Shown: in pieces, positions 1-9,086 of the stretch | Position numbering within the stretch: the stretch's first letter is position 1 | How the letters are laid out: each line of letters opens with the position of its first letter | Source: Roseiflexus sp034432635 | Lineage (GTDB): Bacteria; Chloroflexota; Chloroflexia; Chloroflexales; Roseiflexaceae | Reading direction: 5' to 3' | Length of the DNA stretch: 64,000 nt | Assembly (NCBI GenBank): GCA_034432635.1 | Contig: DAOUBK010000094.1 | Span: forward strand, 85,250-149,249 | The notes under the pieces: model-generated | Seen by the model: the letters and a program-made list of their open reading frames with translations, nothing else | What the model was told of the DNA's origin: nothing | Database searches by the model: none | Position numbers and translations under genes: made by a program

Positions 1-156
1 GGCGGTGGCTTTGCGCTCAGTTCAGCAGTGTACCCGCAGATCGGGCGCTATATCGCTGCGCTCAACCTGCCGACGCTGATCGTTCAAGAGGGAGGGTACG
101 CTATCGAAGCACTCGGCGACAATGTCGTCGGGCTGTTGCAGGGTCTTGAGGAGTAA
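1..156 (+). CDS. Histone deacetylase / acetylpolyamine amidohydrolase family protein, C-terminal end (partial)
   Basis: The window opens inside a plus-strand gene; frame 1 is open to a TAA at 154-156 and gives the last 51 residues. The stretch LPTLIVQEGGYAIEALGDNV is the C-terminal signature of the arginase/deacetylase fold, where the EGGY segment carries the active-site tyrosine region of zinc-dependent histone deacetylase-like and acetylpolyamine amidohydrolases. Such bacterial enzymes deacetylate small acetylated amines or proteins. The zinc ligands lie upstream of the window and cannot be checked. The gene ends 6 nt before the thymidine kinase start, so the two are probably cotranscribed. 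Confidence 0.7.
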   Translation, partial: GGGFALSSAVYPQIGRYIAALNLPTLIVQEGGYAIEALGDNVVGLLQGLEE

Positions 157-162
157 TCCGGT

Positions 163-744
163 ATGACACGCCTTTTGGGGGGCCGCATCGAGGTGATCTG
201 CGGCTGCATGTTCAGCGGCAAGACCGAAGAATTAATCCGTCGCCTCAACCATGTCCGGCTTGCACGTCAACGCCTGATCGCGTTCACGCCACGCCGCGAT
301 ACGCGCTACCGGCTCGGCAGCCTGGTGAGTCACAATGGTCTCTCAGTCGAAGCGCGTGTGATCGACTCGATCTGCGATGTTCCGGCGCACCTCGATACAG
401 ATATCGATGTGGTGGCGGTCGATGAACTGCACCTGCTCGATGATCCCCCCGATGCCGCGCGTGAGGTGTGCCAGCAACTGGCAGACCGTGGCTTGCGGGT
501 GATCGTCGCCGGGCTGGATCAGGACTTTCGCGCGCAACCATTCCAGGCAATGGCGCAGTTGATGGCAGTGGCCGAACAGGTCGATAAGTTGTACGCAATC
601 TGTGTGCGGTGCGGTGCCTATGCGACCCGTTCCCAGCGCCTGATCGATGGCAAGCCAGCGCCAGCCAACGCGCCGACAATTGTTGTCGGCGGGCAGGAAC
701 TGTACGAAGCGCGCTGTCGCGCCTGTTACGAACCGGCGCAGTAG
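163..744 (+). CDS. tdk: Thymidine kinase (type II)
   Basis: 193-residue type II thymidine kinase, which phosphorylates thymidine with ATP in the salvage pathway. The P-loop GCMFSGKT is at residues 14-21. The catalytic Glu is E88 in DELHLL, a variant of the usual DEAQF. Four structural zinc cysteines are visible as CVRC near residue 147 and CRAC near the C-terminus, and the thymidine-binding lasso lies between them. Length matches the family. The ATG start at 163 follows the upstream deacetylase stop by 6 nt, which suggests one transcript. The stop is followed by a 353-nt gap. Confidence 0.95.
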   Translation: MTRLLGGRIEVICGCMFSGKTEELIRRLNHVRLARQRLIAFTPRRDTRYRLGSLVSHNGLSVEARVIDSICDVPAHLDTDIDVVAVDELHLLDDPPDAAREVCQQLADRGLRVIVAGLDQDFRAQPFQAMAQLMAVAEQVDKLYAICVRCGAYATRSQRLIDGKPAPANAPTIVVGGQELYEARCRACYEPAQ

Positions 745-1097
745 GATCTTCTATACAGACTCCCAGCGTCCGTTTGCTGCGCTCCGGTCTGACTACGCAG
801 GTCAGGTTCGTTCAAGAGTAGAGCCAGGTTACAAGAGGTACGGTACTGATCGAATCCGTCTGTAAATGATCAAAGCGTCGCGTCATTTCTACCGGTGCTT
901 GGGATTGTTCTCGACCAGGATGCAACGTTACCCAGGTTCGAGTGCTGCTACGCCGGGGCGTGCTGCTACTGGCGTAGCAGTCGAGCACGACGGCGTCTGA
1001 ACGTGATTGATGTATACTGTATCTCAGCCCTGGCGCATATTCGTGCAATGCATGATTAGGGCAATCCATCGTTGACCATGATCCAGAAGGTGTTGCT
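745..1097. other. Intergenic region with a 10-bp inverted repeat and a possible promoter
   Basis: No credible gene was found in this 353-nt gap. An inverted repeat with 10-bp arms CTGCTACGCC (945-954) and GGCGTAGCAG (971-980) encloses a 16-nt loop; it has no T-run after it, so a terminator role is weak. A TATACT hexamer at 1013-1018 could be the -10 element for manA about 80 nt downstream, but no good -35 lies at the right distance. Confidence 0.4.
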
Positions 1098-2162
1098 GTG
1101 TCTCAAACCCGCCTGTACCCGCTCGTCACACGTCCTCGCTTTGCGCATCCAATCTGGAGCGGGACTTTCCTCGTCACCTGGCTCGACCTGCTGCTACCGC
1201 ACCCCGAACGCCTGGGTGAGATCTGGCTGGTGTACGATACGAATCCGATCAGCGAGGGACCGCTGGCGGGGAAGACGCTGGCACAGGTGACCGATGCCTT
1301 TGGAGCGGCGCTGGTTGGCGAACGCACTGTGGCAAGGTATGGCGCCGACTTTCCGCTGCTCGCCAAATTTATCGATGCGGCGGATCGTCTCTCCATTCAG
1401 GTGCATCCCGATGATGCCTATGCGCACACACACGAAGCCGCTTCTGGTTTTCACGGCAAAACCGAAGCCTGGTACATCCTGCACGCCGCACCGGATGCCG
1501 ATGTTGTGTACGGTCTGGCGCGCCACAGCAACCGCGCAGAACTCGCTGCGGCAATTGCTGCCGGAGAACTGGAGCCACTGCTGCGCCGACTACCGGTTGC
1601 GCCCGGCGATACCGTCTTTGTGCCAGCCGGGACACTGCACGCAATCAACGCCGGGATCGTGCTGTTCGAGATTCAGCAGAAATCGGATCTCACCTACCGT
1701 GTGTACGATTATGGACGCATCGACGCTGCAACGGGGCAACCGCGCACATTGCACATTGATAAAGCACTCGATGTGACCGACTATGCGCCGGCGCCGCGCG
1801 GCGTTGTGCCGCCATTGTCGCTGGCGGAAGGGCGCGACCTGCTGGTGGCGTGCGCCTCCTTTGCACTCGAACGCCTGACAATTGCCGCACCGGTCGAGTA
1901 CCCGGTCGATCCGGCAACCTTCGAGATTTTGACGGTCATTGCGGGATCGGCAACGCTGCGCTGGAACGTCGGTGCGCGTGATTTGCGACATGGTGAGGCG
2001 ATTGTCGTTCCGGCGTGTCTGGGTGGATACACGCTATTGCCAGCAGGTGAGGTGCGGATACTGCGGGCATACGTGCCAGACCTGGATGCATTACGCGATG
2101 AGTGTGCCCGGCGCGGTCTGGACAGTGCGCGGATCGCAGAGACGGTGGTGGAGACAGGGTGA
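1098..2162 (+). CDS. manA: Mannose-6-phosphate isomerase, class I
   Basis: 354-residue type I phosphomannose isomerase, a zinc cupin enzyme interconverting fructose-6-phosphate and mannose-6-phosphate for GDP-mannose and polysaccharide synthesis. The zinc-site signature IQVHPDDAYAH is followed by GKTEAWYIL and later GTLHAINAG, giving the Gln, His, Glu and His ligands. The C-terminal third is a second cupin-like half. The start is GTG at 1098, with AGAAGG at 1085-1090 as ribosome binding site. The TGA overlaps the GTG of the following spoIIM-like pseudogene by 3 nt, so they were once coupled. Confidence 0.93.
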   Translation: MSQTRLYPLVTRPRFAHPIWSGTFLVTWLDLLLPHPERLGEIWLVYDTNPISEGPLAGKTLAQVTDAFGAALVGERTVARYGADFPLLAKFIDAADRLSIQVHPDDAYAHTHEAASGFHGKTEAWYILHAAPDADVVYGLARHSNRAELAAAIAAGELEPLLRRLPVAPGDTVFVPAGTLHAINAGIVLFEIQQKSDLTYRVYDYGRIDAATGQPRTLHIDKALDVTDYAPAPRGVVPPLSLAEGRDLLVACASFALERLTIAAPVEYPVDPATFEILTVIAGSATLRWNVGARDLRHGEAIVVPACLGGYTLLPAGEVRILRAYVPDLDALRDECARRGLDSARIAETVVETG

Positions 2163-2739
2163 AGGCGGGTAGTTCTCAGTTCTCGTTCAACACACCAATG
2201 CTTGTCGAAGATTTCATCGATCGGCGAAAAGCATCGTGGGAGCGTCTGAGCGCGATTGTCGAGCGTTCGCGTCGCGGCGGGTTGGCGGCGCTCGAAGATG
2301 AGGAGATCGCCGAGCTAGGACGCCTGTACCGCAGCGCAACGTCGGATCTGGCGGTGGCGCGCCGCGATTTTTCCGGGCTTCGTGTGGTGGATTATCTCGA
2401 CGGTCTGGTAGCGCGCGCTCATGCAGAAGTGTATCAGCGACGCGCGGATCGCAGCAGCGGTCTGGTGCGCTATTTCGCCGCCGATCTGCCACGCGCATTC
2501 TGGGAAACGTGGATTTACTCGCTTGCGTCGCTGTTGATGTTTTTGATACGGTGTTGATCGGTTTTTTCGTCACCTGGAACGATCCGCCTGCCGGATCATT
2601 GCTGGTTCCCGGCATCGATAGAGTCATCAACGACATTCGTACCGGGCGCGAGTGGTGGACGTCGATCAACGACGACGGACGCGCCGCATCGGCAGCGCTG
2701 ATTACAACCAACAACATCCGCGTGGCTATCCTGGCATTT
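2159..2739 (+). pseudogene. Stage II sporulation protein M (DUF95) family pseudogene, frameshifted and 3'-truncated
   Basis: The first frame (GTG 2159 or ATG 2198) codes for a SpoIIM-like N-terminus: FIDRRKASWERLSAIVERS, then LYRSATSDLAVAR, then LPRAFWETWIYSLASLLMFL, where it hits a stop at 2555-2557. Homology carries on in another frame from about 2545 with IGFFVTWNDPPAGSLLVPG, WWTSINDDGRAASA and ITTNNIRVAILAF, ending near 2739. The slip lies in a T-rich stretch near 2535-2560. Intact relatives are membrane proteins of over 300 residues; the transmembrane C-terminal half is missing, replaced by the 3' end of the opposing MFS gene. A sequencing error could explain the frameshift but not the truncation. 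Confidence 0.75.
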
Positions 2740-2766
2740 CAGCGGCGTGCGTTCCATCTTCTGTAT

Positions 2767-4152
2767 TTACCGTTCTACGCGCCACGCCGTCAGAATGGCG
2801 ATGCCGGCAACGACTATCATCAGTGCGAAGTGCAGCACAATACGACCGGCTTCAACAGTTGCGCCGTTTTCTCCAGCGCCGATGATAACGCCGCCAATTC
2901 CTGCACCGAGCGCTGTTCCAAGTTGACCGACGATCTGCAACGCTGATGATGCGCGGCCCTCGTGACCCTGCGCTGCGTTCTGCAGCATGGCAAGGGAGAG
3001 AGCGGAGTATGCCAGTCCGATACCACACCCGGCGACACCCCACGTACCGATACTGAGAAGCGCTGGCATCACCGGAGCAACCGTCGCTGTCGTAGCACTT
3101 ATGCCGATCAGCATCACCAGCAAGCCAAGGACAGCAATCGAGCCGGGAGGCATACGTCTGGCAAGACGCGCCTGCATCCATGCACCGGCAGTCCAGGTCA
3201 GGGTAGCAGCAGTCAACGCCAGTCCGGCAGTGACGATACTCAGCCCACGCACGGTCGTGAGCGCCAGCGGGACAAACGCATCGACGCCGAAGAACGCCAG
3301 GTTGAGCAACCCCATTGCAGCAATCGCGGCCGGAAGTCCAGGCGCAGCGCGGAGCGTTCCTGCAGGCAGCACCTGACGTAGCGCAATAATCGTTGTAACT
3401 GCGCCGAAGGCGAAGAGCGCCACACCTGTCAGCGGTGCCGTACTCATCCACCCCAACCCGCCGATCATCGTTCCTGCGCCGGCTGCGAGCATAAGCGCCA
3501 GCCTGATCTCACGATTACGCAAACGATTGTCGGACGTGCTCTGCTGCGCCGACGCCAGACTGCGCAACGATGGCAGCGCCATGCATGCTGCCATGATCGG
3601 CAGCGGGATCAACCCGAGAAAGACCCAGCGCCAGCCAGCGTGCGCTACGATGATCCCCGCCAGCGCCGGACCGATCATACCCGGCACGACCCAGGCGCTC
3701 GAAATGAGCGCCAGCATGCGCGGACGCGCATCCGCCTCGTAGCCGCGCCCGACAATGATATAGACCACAGCGCCGATAACGCCGCTGCCCAGCCCCTGCA
3801 CCGCGCGCCCGACAATCAGCAGCGGCATCGTGGGAGCCAGACCGGCGATCAACAAACCGCCGACGAACAGAACTGTTCCGGCAATAAATGGCGTCGCAAT
3901 TCCCCGACGATCCGCCTCCGGACCCGCAACGGTGGCTGCAACCATGTTTGCCAGCATAAACGCGCTAAATGCCCAACCATACCACGCCAGTCCACCCAGG
4001 TCCTGTGCAGTGGAGGGCATTGTGGCAGCGACTGCCAGCATCTCGAAGGCAGTTGCGACAATGATCAGCGTCAGACCAACAGTGAGCATCCGTCGCCCGG
4101 CAACCCAGATGCCGGCTGGTTGCGCGGTCATGGCGTCTTCGATCGCAGACAT
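2767..4152 (-). CDS. Major facilitator superfamily transporter (drug/proton antiporter type)
   Basis: 461-residue polytopic inner membrane protein with about 12-14 hydrophobic helices, the first near residues 24-45. Features of the MFS are seen: the PEADRRG loop after TM2 in the position of motif A, GRAVQGLGSG in TM4 (motif B) and WVVPGMIGPALAG in TM5 (motif C of antiporters). This points to an exporter of the EmrB/QacA or related DHA branch; the substrate cannot be told. ATG at 4152 is preceded by GAAAGAG. It is divergent from the DUF4157 gene. Its 3' end sits where the spoIIM-like pseudogene loses homology, which suggests a rearrangement there. Confidence 0.85.
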   Translation of the reverse strand: MSAIEDAMTAQPAGIWVAGRRMLTVGLTLIIVATAFEMLAVAATMPSTAQDLGGLAWYGWAFSAFMLANMVAATVAGPEADRRGIATPFIAGTVLFVGGLLIAGLAPTMPLLIVGRAVQGLGSGVIGAVVYIIVGRGYEADARPRMLALISSAWVVPGMIGPALAGIIVAHAGWRWVFLGLIPLPIMAACMALPSLRSLASAQQSTSDNRLRNREIRLALMLAAGAGTMIGGLGWMSTAPLTGVALFAFGAVTTIIALRQVLPAGTLRAAPGLPAAIAAMGLLNLAFFGVDAFVPLALTTVRGLSIVTAGLALTAATLTWTAGAWMQARLARRMPPGSIAVLGLLVMLIGISATTATVAPVMPALLSIGTWGVAGCGIGLAYSALSLAMLQNAAQGHEGRASSALQIVGQLGTALGAGIGGVIIGAGENGATVEAGRIVLHFALMIVVAGIAILTAWRVER

Positions 4153-4244
4153 AGCGACTCTTTCGCTGGGCTAATGATCATCGACTTTGATTTCAGGAGC
4201 ACAATCCGCTGCGAATGCACCAGTTCGTGCACACAGAAGCGTTC

Positions 4245-4274
4245 TTTACGTGTGCAGGACAGATGAAGTATACT
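4245..4274 (+). promoter_or_regulatory. Candidate sigma-70 promoter for the DUF4157 gene
   Basis: TTTACG at 4245-4250 and TATACT at 4269-4274 are separated by 18 nt. The -10 hexamer is 5/6 to consensus. It sits in the 199-nt divergent gap and lies about 78 nt before the chosen start at 4352. Confidence 0.45.
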
Positions 4275-4351
4275 CTTCCATGCATTGCGCTGCAATCCAG
4301 GCGTCTCTCCTTGCACCTCCCCCTGTCGAGAAAAAAGACAAGGATGGGTCT

Positions 4352-6901
4352 ATGCGATCAACGAAGCGCCTTCCCCGACAAAAACCGCCATCACACGACG
4401 TCTCTCCATTATCTCGCACTTCGCGCCAGGCTACTTCCCACGAAGCCGCCAGTAACGAACGCGCAGACGCTGCCGATCGGGCTGCTGCGCTTCCGACCGG
4501 CCACTCGTTTGAGTCGTTCCAGATAGAAAGTGATGCGCGTCAGCACACGACGCCGGACGGACCGACACTCATTGCACCTCTGGTTATGCCCCGTCATCCA
4601 GAGGATGATCTGCGGGATCGCGCTTCGCGTGCGACGAACTACGACCTGAGTCGCACCGTGATCCACCGCGATAGTCCACTGGCTGCTGCCGGCAGCGTGG
4701 AAGCGTTCACTCTATCACAGGAGATCCACGTTGCGCCAGGGCGGTATCAACCGGAGACGCCCCACGGCGCCCACGTGCTGCTGCACGAACTGGCGCACGT
4801 GGCGCAGCAGGGAAACGATAGCGCACGCAATGCAGCCGATTCACGACATTATGACATCCTCGAACAGCAAGCCGAAGCTGTGGCGCATCGTGCTGCCGGT
4901 CTCACTCCTGCCGCCTCTTCAACGCACCTGCGCACACTGTCACCGCCAACACCAGCTTTCCCACAGGCGTTCGATCCGCGGTACCACCGGAAGGCAACGG
5001 TTCACGGGCTGATCGGAACCGGCTTCTCGGCGGAAGAGATCGGTCAGATCTACGCCGCCAACTGGGAACGTGACTTTTCACAGGCGCACCCTGTACTTGC
5101 GAATATCGTGCTGACCTGGAAGGCAATCAAACTGGCAGCCTTCAACCGTGAACCACTCGATCCAGTAATCGAGCGGTTCAACCGGGCAGTCAACGCATTG
5201 CTCGACATGATCCCCGCTCGCATCAGCGAACTGGCAAATGCTCAATCGTATGGGGGATACAACTTCTACGAGCATATGGATAATCCTGCCAGCGAAGCGG
5301 CACTTCAGGGTGACACCGCGGAAGCCAGAAGGAATCGCGAAGAATTGCTGGTGATACCGGAGGGTGAACGCATTCCACAGTATATGGTCGACTCACGGGA
5401 ATACATCAAGGCGCAACTCTTCCGCGCCGTTCAGTCATACCGCGGCGATATGCACGGACAGACAGCAGAGCGGACAGCAGAGGCATTTCGCGAGCGTGCA
5501 GCCGATCTGGAGGAGCGGCTGCCAGGACCGCCTGTGGCGCGTGGAGCGCAGCGCACAACAGCAGTGGCGCAGGAAACCGCGATCCAGGTCGAACGCACTC
5601 CGTTTCAGGAGATCACCTTCGAGGAGGAGGTTATCACTGCCTCACGCGGGAGCGGCAATGGCGCCGATGGCGGCGAATCACTCCCCACGAGCGGACCGGC
5701 ATTCCACGCCGAGGTAGATCGCCGCTTCTGGGCGCAGACGAACTATAAAGTTAATCAGCGCCTCGACCCAGACCTGCCAGAGGATCAACCGTACATTCGC
5801 ATATGGTTGCGTATTCGGAACCAGGTGCGCGCCGAGCGACAGGCAGCCCTGCGTCAGCGACAGGCGCAAACTATCACAATGCCCCCTGAAATCATTCACG
5901 GCGCCGTTCCCCGTAGACCAACCGGACGATGGGGACCCGATGTCGCCGATGCGATGGGGCGAGCGGGACATGCGCTCGAAGACTTCTTTGCCCACTCGAA
6001 TTTCGTTGAGTTAGCCATCGGGCAACCGGCGCCGACCCTGCTCTACAATCCCGCGACGGGCAGAGTCGAGCCGGTCCACGATCAATTGGGCACGGGAGCG
6101 TTTGGCGACAACGACAAACTGCATTCACTGGCGCACAAAATACGGGCCATTGCCGACGAAATCGAAAGCGAAATGCCACTGGTCAACCGGGTGGCGGGAC
6201 GCACCGATGTTGATCCCACTCCTGATCAGGTACATGTCGGGAGCGAGGCGCCACCTGCGGCACACCGCCACGATGAACATGAGCACAAAGGGGCGCCTGG
6301 GTTTTTCGATTGGGTCAGGGCTGTGGGAGGCACAGGATTGCGGGCAGCAGGTCGTATCATTGGCGGCAGGGTGCTGGGAGGCGCGGCAGCAGGCGCAATC
6401 GGTGGAGCAGCGCTCGGCGGTCTTGCGGGCGGGATCATCGGCGGTATTGCCGGATTCTTCGCCAGCGGTGGAATGGAAGGGTTGCGCACCCGTATCCGGG
6501 AAACATTCCGGGATGTGATTGCGACCCCTCAGGGGATTGCGATGTTGCGGCGGATTGCCGACGTGATCGAGCGCCAGACCCGCGCCAACGAAGAGGCGGG
6601 ATCCCACACGGCGCTGGCAAAGGATCAACCCGCTCACAATGACTCTCCGCTGGGACGATTACGCACCATCAAGTTCGAACTGGCGCAGGAACTTGCGGCT
6701 GCTGCGGATCGGATGATCCTGGGCGGGATGCGCGCAGTCTTCGACGCGCCATCGCCGGAGTCGGCGGAGGTGCTGCTGCAAGATATATATGCGCAACTCG
6801 ACGCCCTGATAGCACCACCGGGCAATCACCCGCTCGACCATCTGATTGAGCATCGCAGGGAGGAGGCGATCCAGGCGCTCGAAGCGTACCAGGAGCATTG
6901 A
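4352..6901 (+). CDS. DUF4157 (eCIS core-like) protein with Het-C-like motif and glycine-rich hydrophobic segment; candidate toxin/effector
   Basis: 849 residues. The start at 4352 is chosen for AAGGA at 4340-4344; the frame stays open upstream to 4187. The N-terminal 50 residues are polar. HELAHVAQQ at 145-153 is the metalloprotease-like signature of DUF4157, a domain common on cargo of extracellular contractile injection systems. A later block, GHALEDFFAHSNF around 539-551, resembles the histidine motif of Het-C-type domains. Residues about 667-705 are a glycine-rich helix (GG repeats) typical of pore-forming or membrane-inserting segments. The tail is helical. No signal peptide is seen and no injection-system genes lie in the window. 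Families are recognised by motif only; toxin function is an inference. Confidence 0.7.
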   Translation: MRSTKRLPRQKPPSHDVSPLSRTSRQATSHEAASNERADAADRAAALPTGHSFESFQIESDARQHTTPDGPTLIAPLVMPRHPEDDLRDRASRATNYDLSRTVIHRDSPLAAAGSVEAFTLSQEIHVAPGRYQPETPHGAHVLLHELAHVAQQGNDSARNAADSRHYDILEQQAEAVAHRAAGLTPAASSTHLRTLSPPTPAFPQAFDPRYHRKATVHGLIGTGFSAEEIGQIYAANWERDFSQAHPVLANIVLTWKAIKLAAFNREPLDPVIERFNRAVNALLDMIPARISELANAQSYGGYNFYEHMDNPASEAALQGDTAEARRNREELLVIPEGERIPQYMVDSREYIKAQLFRAVQSYRGDMHGQTAERTAEAFRERAADLEERLPGPPVARGAQRTTAVAQETAIQVERTPFQEITFEEEVITASRGSGNGADGGESLPTSGPAFHAEVDRRFWAQTNYKVNQRLDPDLPEDQPYIRIWLRIRNQVRAERQAALRQRQAQTITMPPEIIHGAVPRRPTGRWGPDVADAMGRAGHALEDFFAHSNFVELAIGQPAPTLLYNPATGRVEPVHDQLGTGAFGDNDKLHSLAHKIRAIADEIESEMPLVNRVAGRTDVDPTPDQVHVGSEAPPAAHRHDEHEHKGAPGFFDWVRAVGGTGLRAAGRIIGGRVLGGAAAGAIGGAALGGLAGGIIGGIAGFFASGGMEGLRTRIRETFRDVIATPQGIAMLRRIADVIERQTRANEEAGSHTALAKDQPAHNDSPLGRLRTIKFELAQELAAAADRMILGGMRAVFDAPSPESAEVLLQDIYAQLDALIAPPGNHPLDHLIEHRREEAIQALEAYQEH

Positions 6902-7000
6902 CGGACCAGATACTTTTCCGCTCCTACACCGCGATAGCCGCTCGGCATAGATGGCGCGAACGCGCGTCTGGTGGCGTGCGGCAGACAGTCATACCAGCAG

Positions 7001-7016
7001 CGCGCTGTGCTATAAT
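7001..7016 (+). promoter_or_regulatory. Extended -10 promoter for map
   Basis: A perfect TATAAT at 7011-7016 is preceded by TGC (7008-7010), giving the extended -10 form TGnTATAAT. A -35 hexamer at the right distance is poor, which extended -10 promoters tolerate. It lies about 110 nt upstream of the map start codon. Confidence 0.6.
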
Positions 7017-7124
7017 TAGGTAACCGCACATACAATTGTGATCGCAGGACGCTGCACATGGCGGAGCAGCGCCATTTTGTGTCCTACAGCCAGCGCCAGT
7101 TCAATCAACAGGAACATCCAGCGT

Positions 7125-7877
7125 ATGTCCGTTTTACTACGTTCACGGCAGCAGATCGCGCTGATGCGCGCAGCAGGACAACTGGTGGCAGCGACGTTCG
7201 ACGCCTTGCGTGAGCACGTGCGCCCTGGTGTCACAACCAGAGAACTCGACCGGATAGCAGAACAGTTCGTGCGGAAACATGGCGCGATCCCGGCGTACAA
7301 AGGGTATCGCGGCTTTCCTGCCACGATCTGCGTTGCTGTGAACAACGTCATCTGTCACGGCATTCCGGGCAACCAGCGACTGAAGGAGGGAGATATCATC
7401 GGCATCGACATTGGGGTACGGCTCAATGGCTGGTACGGCGATGCGTGCATCACTCTGCCGGTTGGAAGGATTTCTCCCGAAGCACAGCGGCTGCTGGAGG
7501 TCGCCGAGGAAGCAATGTGGCGCGGCATTCGCGCAGCACGCGGCGGCGCACACCTGGGGGATATTGGAGCAGCAATCCAGACCTATGCCGAAGCCAATGG
7601 CTTTTCGGTGGTGCGCGAATGGACGGGGCACGGGGTCGGGCAACTGTTGCACGAGGAACCGACCGTGCTGCACTATGGCAAACCCGGCTCAGGGATGCGG
7701 TTGCGCCCCGGTATGACCTTCACCATCGAACCGATGATCAACGCCGGCGGTCCTGAAGCGGTGCTGGACAAGACCGACGGATGGACAGTACGCACCGCCG
7801 ATGGCTCGCTCTCAGCGCAATTCGAGCATACAATTGCGATCACCGAGGGCGAGCCGGAGATTCTGACGCTACCATAG
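7125..7877 (+). CDS. map: Methionine aminopeptidase, type I
   Basis: 250-residue type I methionine aminopeptidase, which removes the initiator Met from nascent proteins using two metal ions. Seen in order: IGIDIGVRLNGWYGDAC with the two Asp ligands, GHGVGQLLHEEPTV with the catalytic and ligand His, FTIEPMI and a final EHTIAIT, the Glu ligands. The frame is open from 7038, but ATG 7125 has AGGAA at 7110-7114 and matches the family N-terminus. It converges on ftsZ with only 4 nt between the stops, so there is no room for a separate terminator. Confidence 0.95.
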   Translation: MSVLLRSRQQIALMRAAGQLVAATFDALREHVRPGVTTRELDRIAEQFVRKHGAIPAYKGYRGFPATICVAVNNVICHGIPGNQRLKEGDIIGIDIGVRLNGWYGDACITLPVGRISPEAQRLLEVAEEAMWRGIRAARGGAHLGDIGAAIQTYAEANGFSVVREWTGHGVGQLLHEEPTVLHYGKPGSGMRLRPGMTFTIEPMINAGGPEAVLDKTDGWTVRTADGSLSAQFEHTIAITEGEPEILTLP

Positions 7878-7881
7878 GCGC

Positions 7882-9060
7882 CTACCCGTTCTTGCGGCGG
7901 TTGCGCAGGAATGGCGGGATGTCCAGGTCGTCGGGATTGATGCTGGCGCTCTGCGGGCGTACCGGTTGCTGCGGTTGCAGGCGTGCTGCCACAGGCGGTT
8001 GTGACTCTGCATACGCCACGTCGCGTTTTGGTTGGGCAGGTTGCTGCTGCTGCGCACCGGACATGTAAATGCGCTTGCGTGCCTCTGCCGGACGGCTGGC
8101 ATCGAAACCAGTTGCGATCAGCGTAATCTTCACCTGTCCAGGAGGGAAGGTCGGATCGATCACCGCACCAAAGATGATGTTCGCCTCCGGATCGACCGCT
8201 TTCGCCACAATGTCTGCTGCTTCGTACACTTCCAGGATGCCCAGGTCTTCGCCGCCGGTCACGTTGAACAGCACACCTTTCGCACCATCGATCGATACTT
8301 CGAGCAGGGGCGAGGCAATCGCTTCGTTGACCGCATCGACCATGCGATTATCGCCGCTGCCAATGCCAAGCGCCATCAGCGCCGACCCCTGACGCGCCAT
8401 GATGGTTTTCACATCGGCAAAATCGACGTTGATCAACCCGCGCTGCGTGATCAGGTCCGAAATGCCCTGGATGCCCTGACGCAGCACATTGTCCGCCATC
8501 TGGAATGCCTGAAGCATCGAGGTGTTCTTGCTCGCCGTTTGCAAGAGCCGATCGTTTGGAATGACAATCAGCGTATCGACCATTGGGCGCAGTTGTTCGA
8601 TCCCCTGTTCAGCCGTCTTGCGGCGATGGTTGCCCTCGAAACTGAACGGCTTGGTTACCACGCCAACCGTCAGCATCCCCAGGTCTTGCGCAATGCTGGC
8701 GATCACCGGCGAGGCGCCGGTGCCCGTACCACCACCCATGCCAGCCGTAATGAAGACCATATCGGCGCCCTTGAGCGCCTCATAGATCTCCTCGGTTGTC
8801 TCTTCGGCGGCTTTCTGCCCGATGACCGGATTGCCCCCCGAACCAAGCCCTTTGGTGAGTTTGTCACCGATACGAATACGGGTCGGCGCGCGTGAATGCA
8901 GCAGTGCCTGTGCATCGGTGTTGATGGTGATAAACTCAACACCGGTCACGCCTTCGTCCACCATGCGATCAACGGCGTTCGAACCGCCGCCGCCAACCCC
9001 AACCACTTTGATGACCGCGAAGTTCTCTGCGGCCTGGCTCAGACTTGCGTAATCGATCAT
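7882..9060 (-). CDS. ftsZ: Cell division protein FtsZ
   Basis: 392-residue tubulin-like GTPase that forms the Z-ring. The tubulin signature GMGGGTGTGA begins at residue 107; the GTP-binding N-terminus VVGVGGGGSNAVDRM and NTDAQAL are also present. The C-terminal linker is Gln/Pro-rich, and the tail NPDDLDIPPFLRNRRKNG contains the conserved peptide (D/E-I-P-x-F-L-R) that binds FtsA/ZipA-type anchors. ATG at 9060 has a strong AAGGAGAGG at 9066-9074; the frame is open to 9141. It is the last gene of the dcw cluster, 26 nt after ftsA. Confidence 0.98.
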   Translation of the reverse strand: MIDYASLSQAAENFAVIKVVGVGGGGSNAVDRMVDEGVTGVEFITINTDAQALLHSRAPTRIRIGDKLTKGLGSGGNPVIGQKAAEETTEEIYEALKGADMVFITAGMGGGTGTGASPVIASIAQDLGMLTVGVVTKPFSFEGNHRRKTAEQGIEQLRPMVDTLIVIPNDRLLQTASKNTSMLQAFQMADNVLRQGIQGISDLITQRGLINVDFADVKTIMARQGSALMALGIGSGDNRMVDAVNEAIASPLLEVSIDGAKGVLFNVTGGEDLGILEVYEAADIVAKAVDPEANIIFGAVIDPTFPPGQVKITLIATGFDASRPAEARKRIYMSGAQQQQPAQPKRDVAYAESQPPVAARLQPQQPVRPQSASINPDDLDIPPFLRNRRKNG

Positions 9061-9086
9061 TGAAGCCTCTCCTTGCATACGGTGAT

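Noticed and set aside
945..980. Inverted repeat after tdk as a terminator
   Set aside because: The loop is 16 nt and no T-run follows, and it lies 200 nt from the stop codon.
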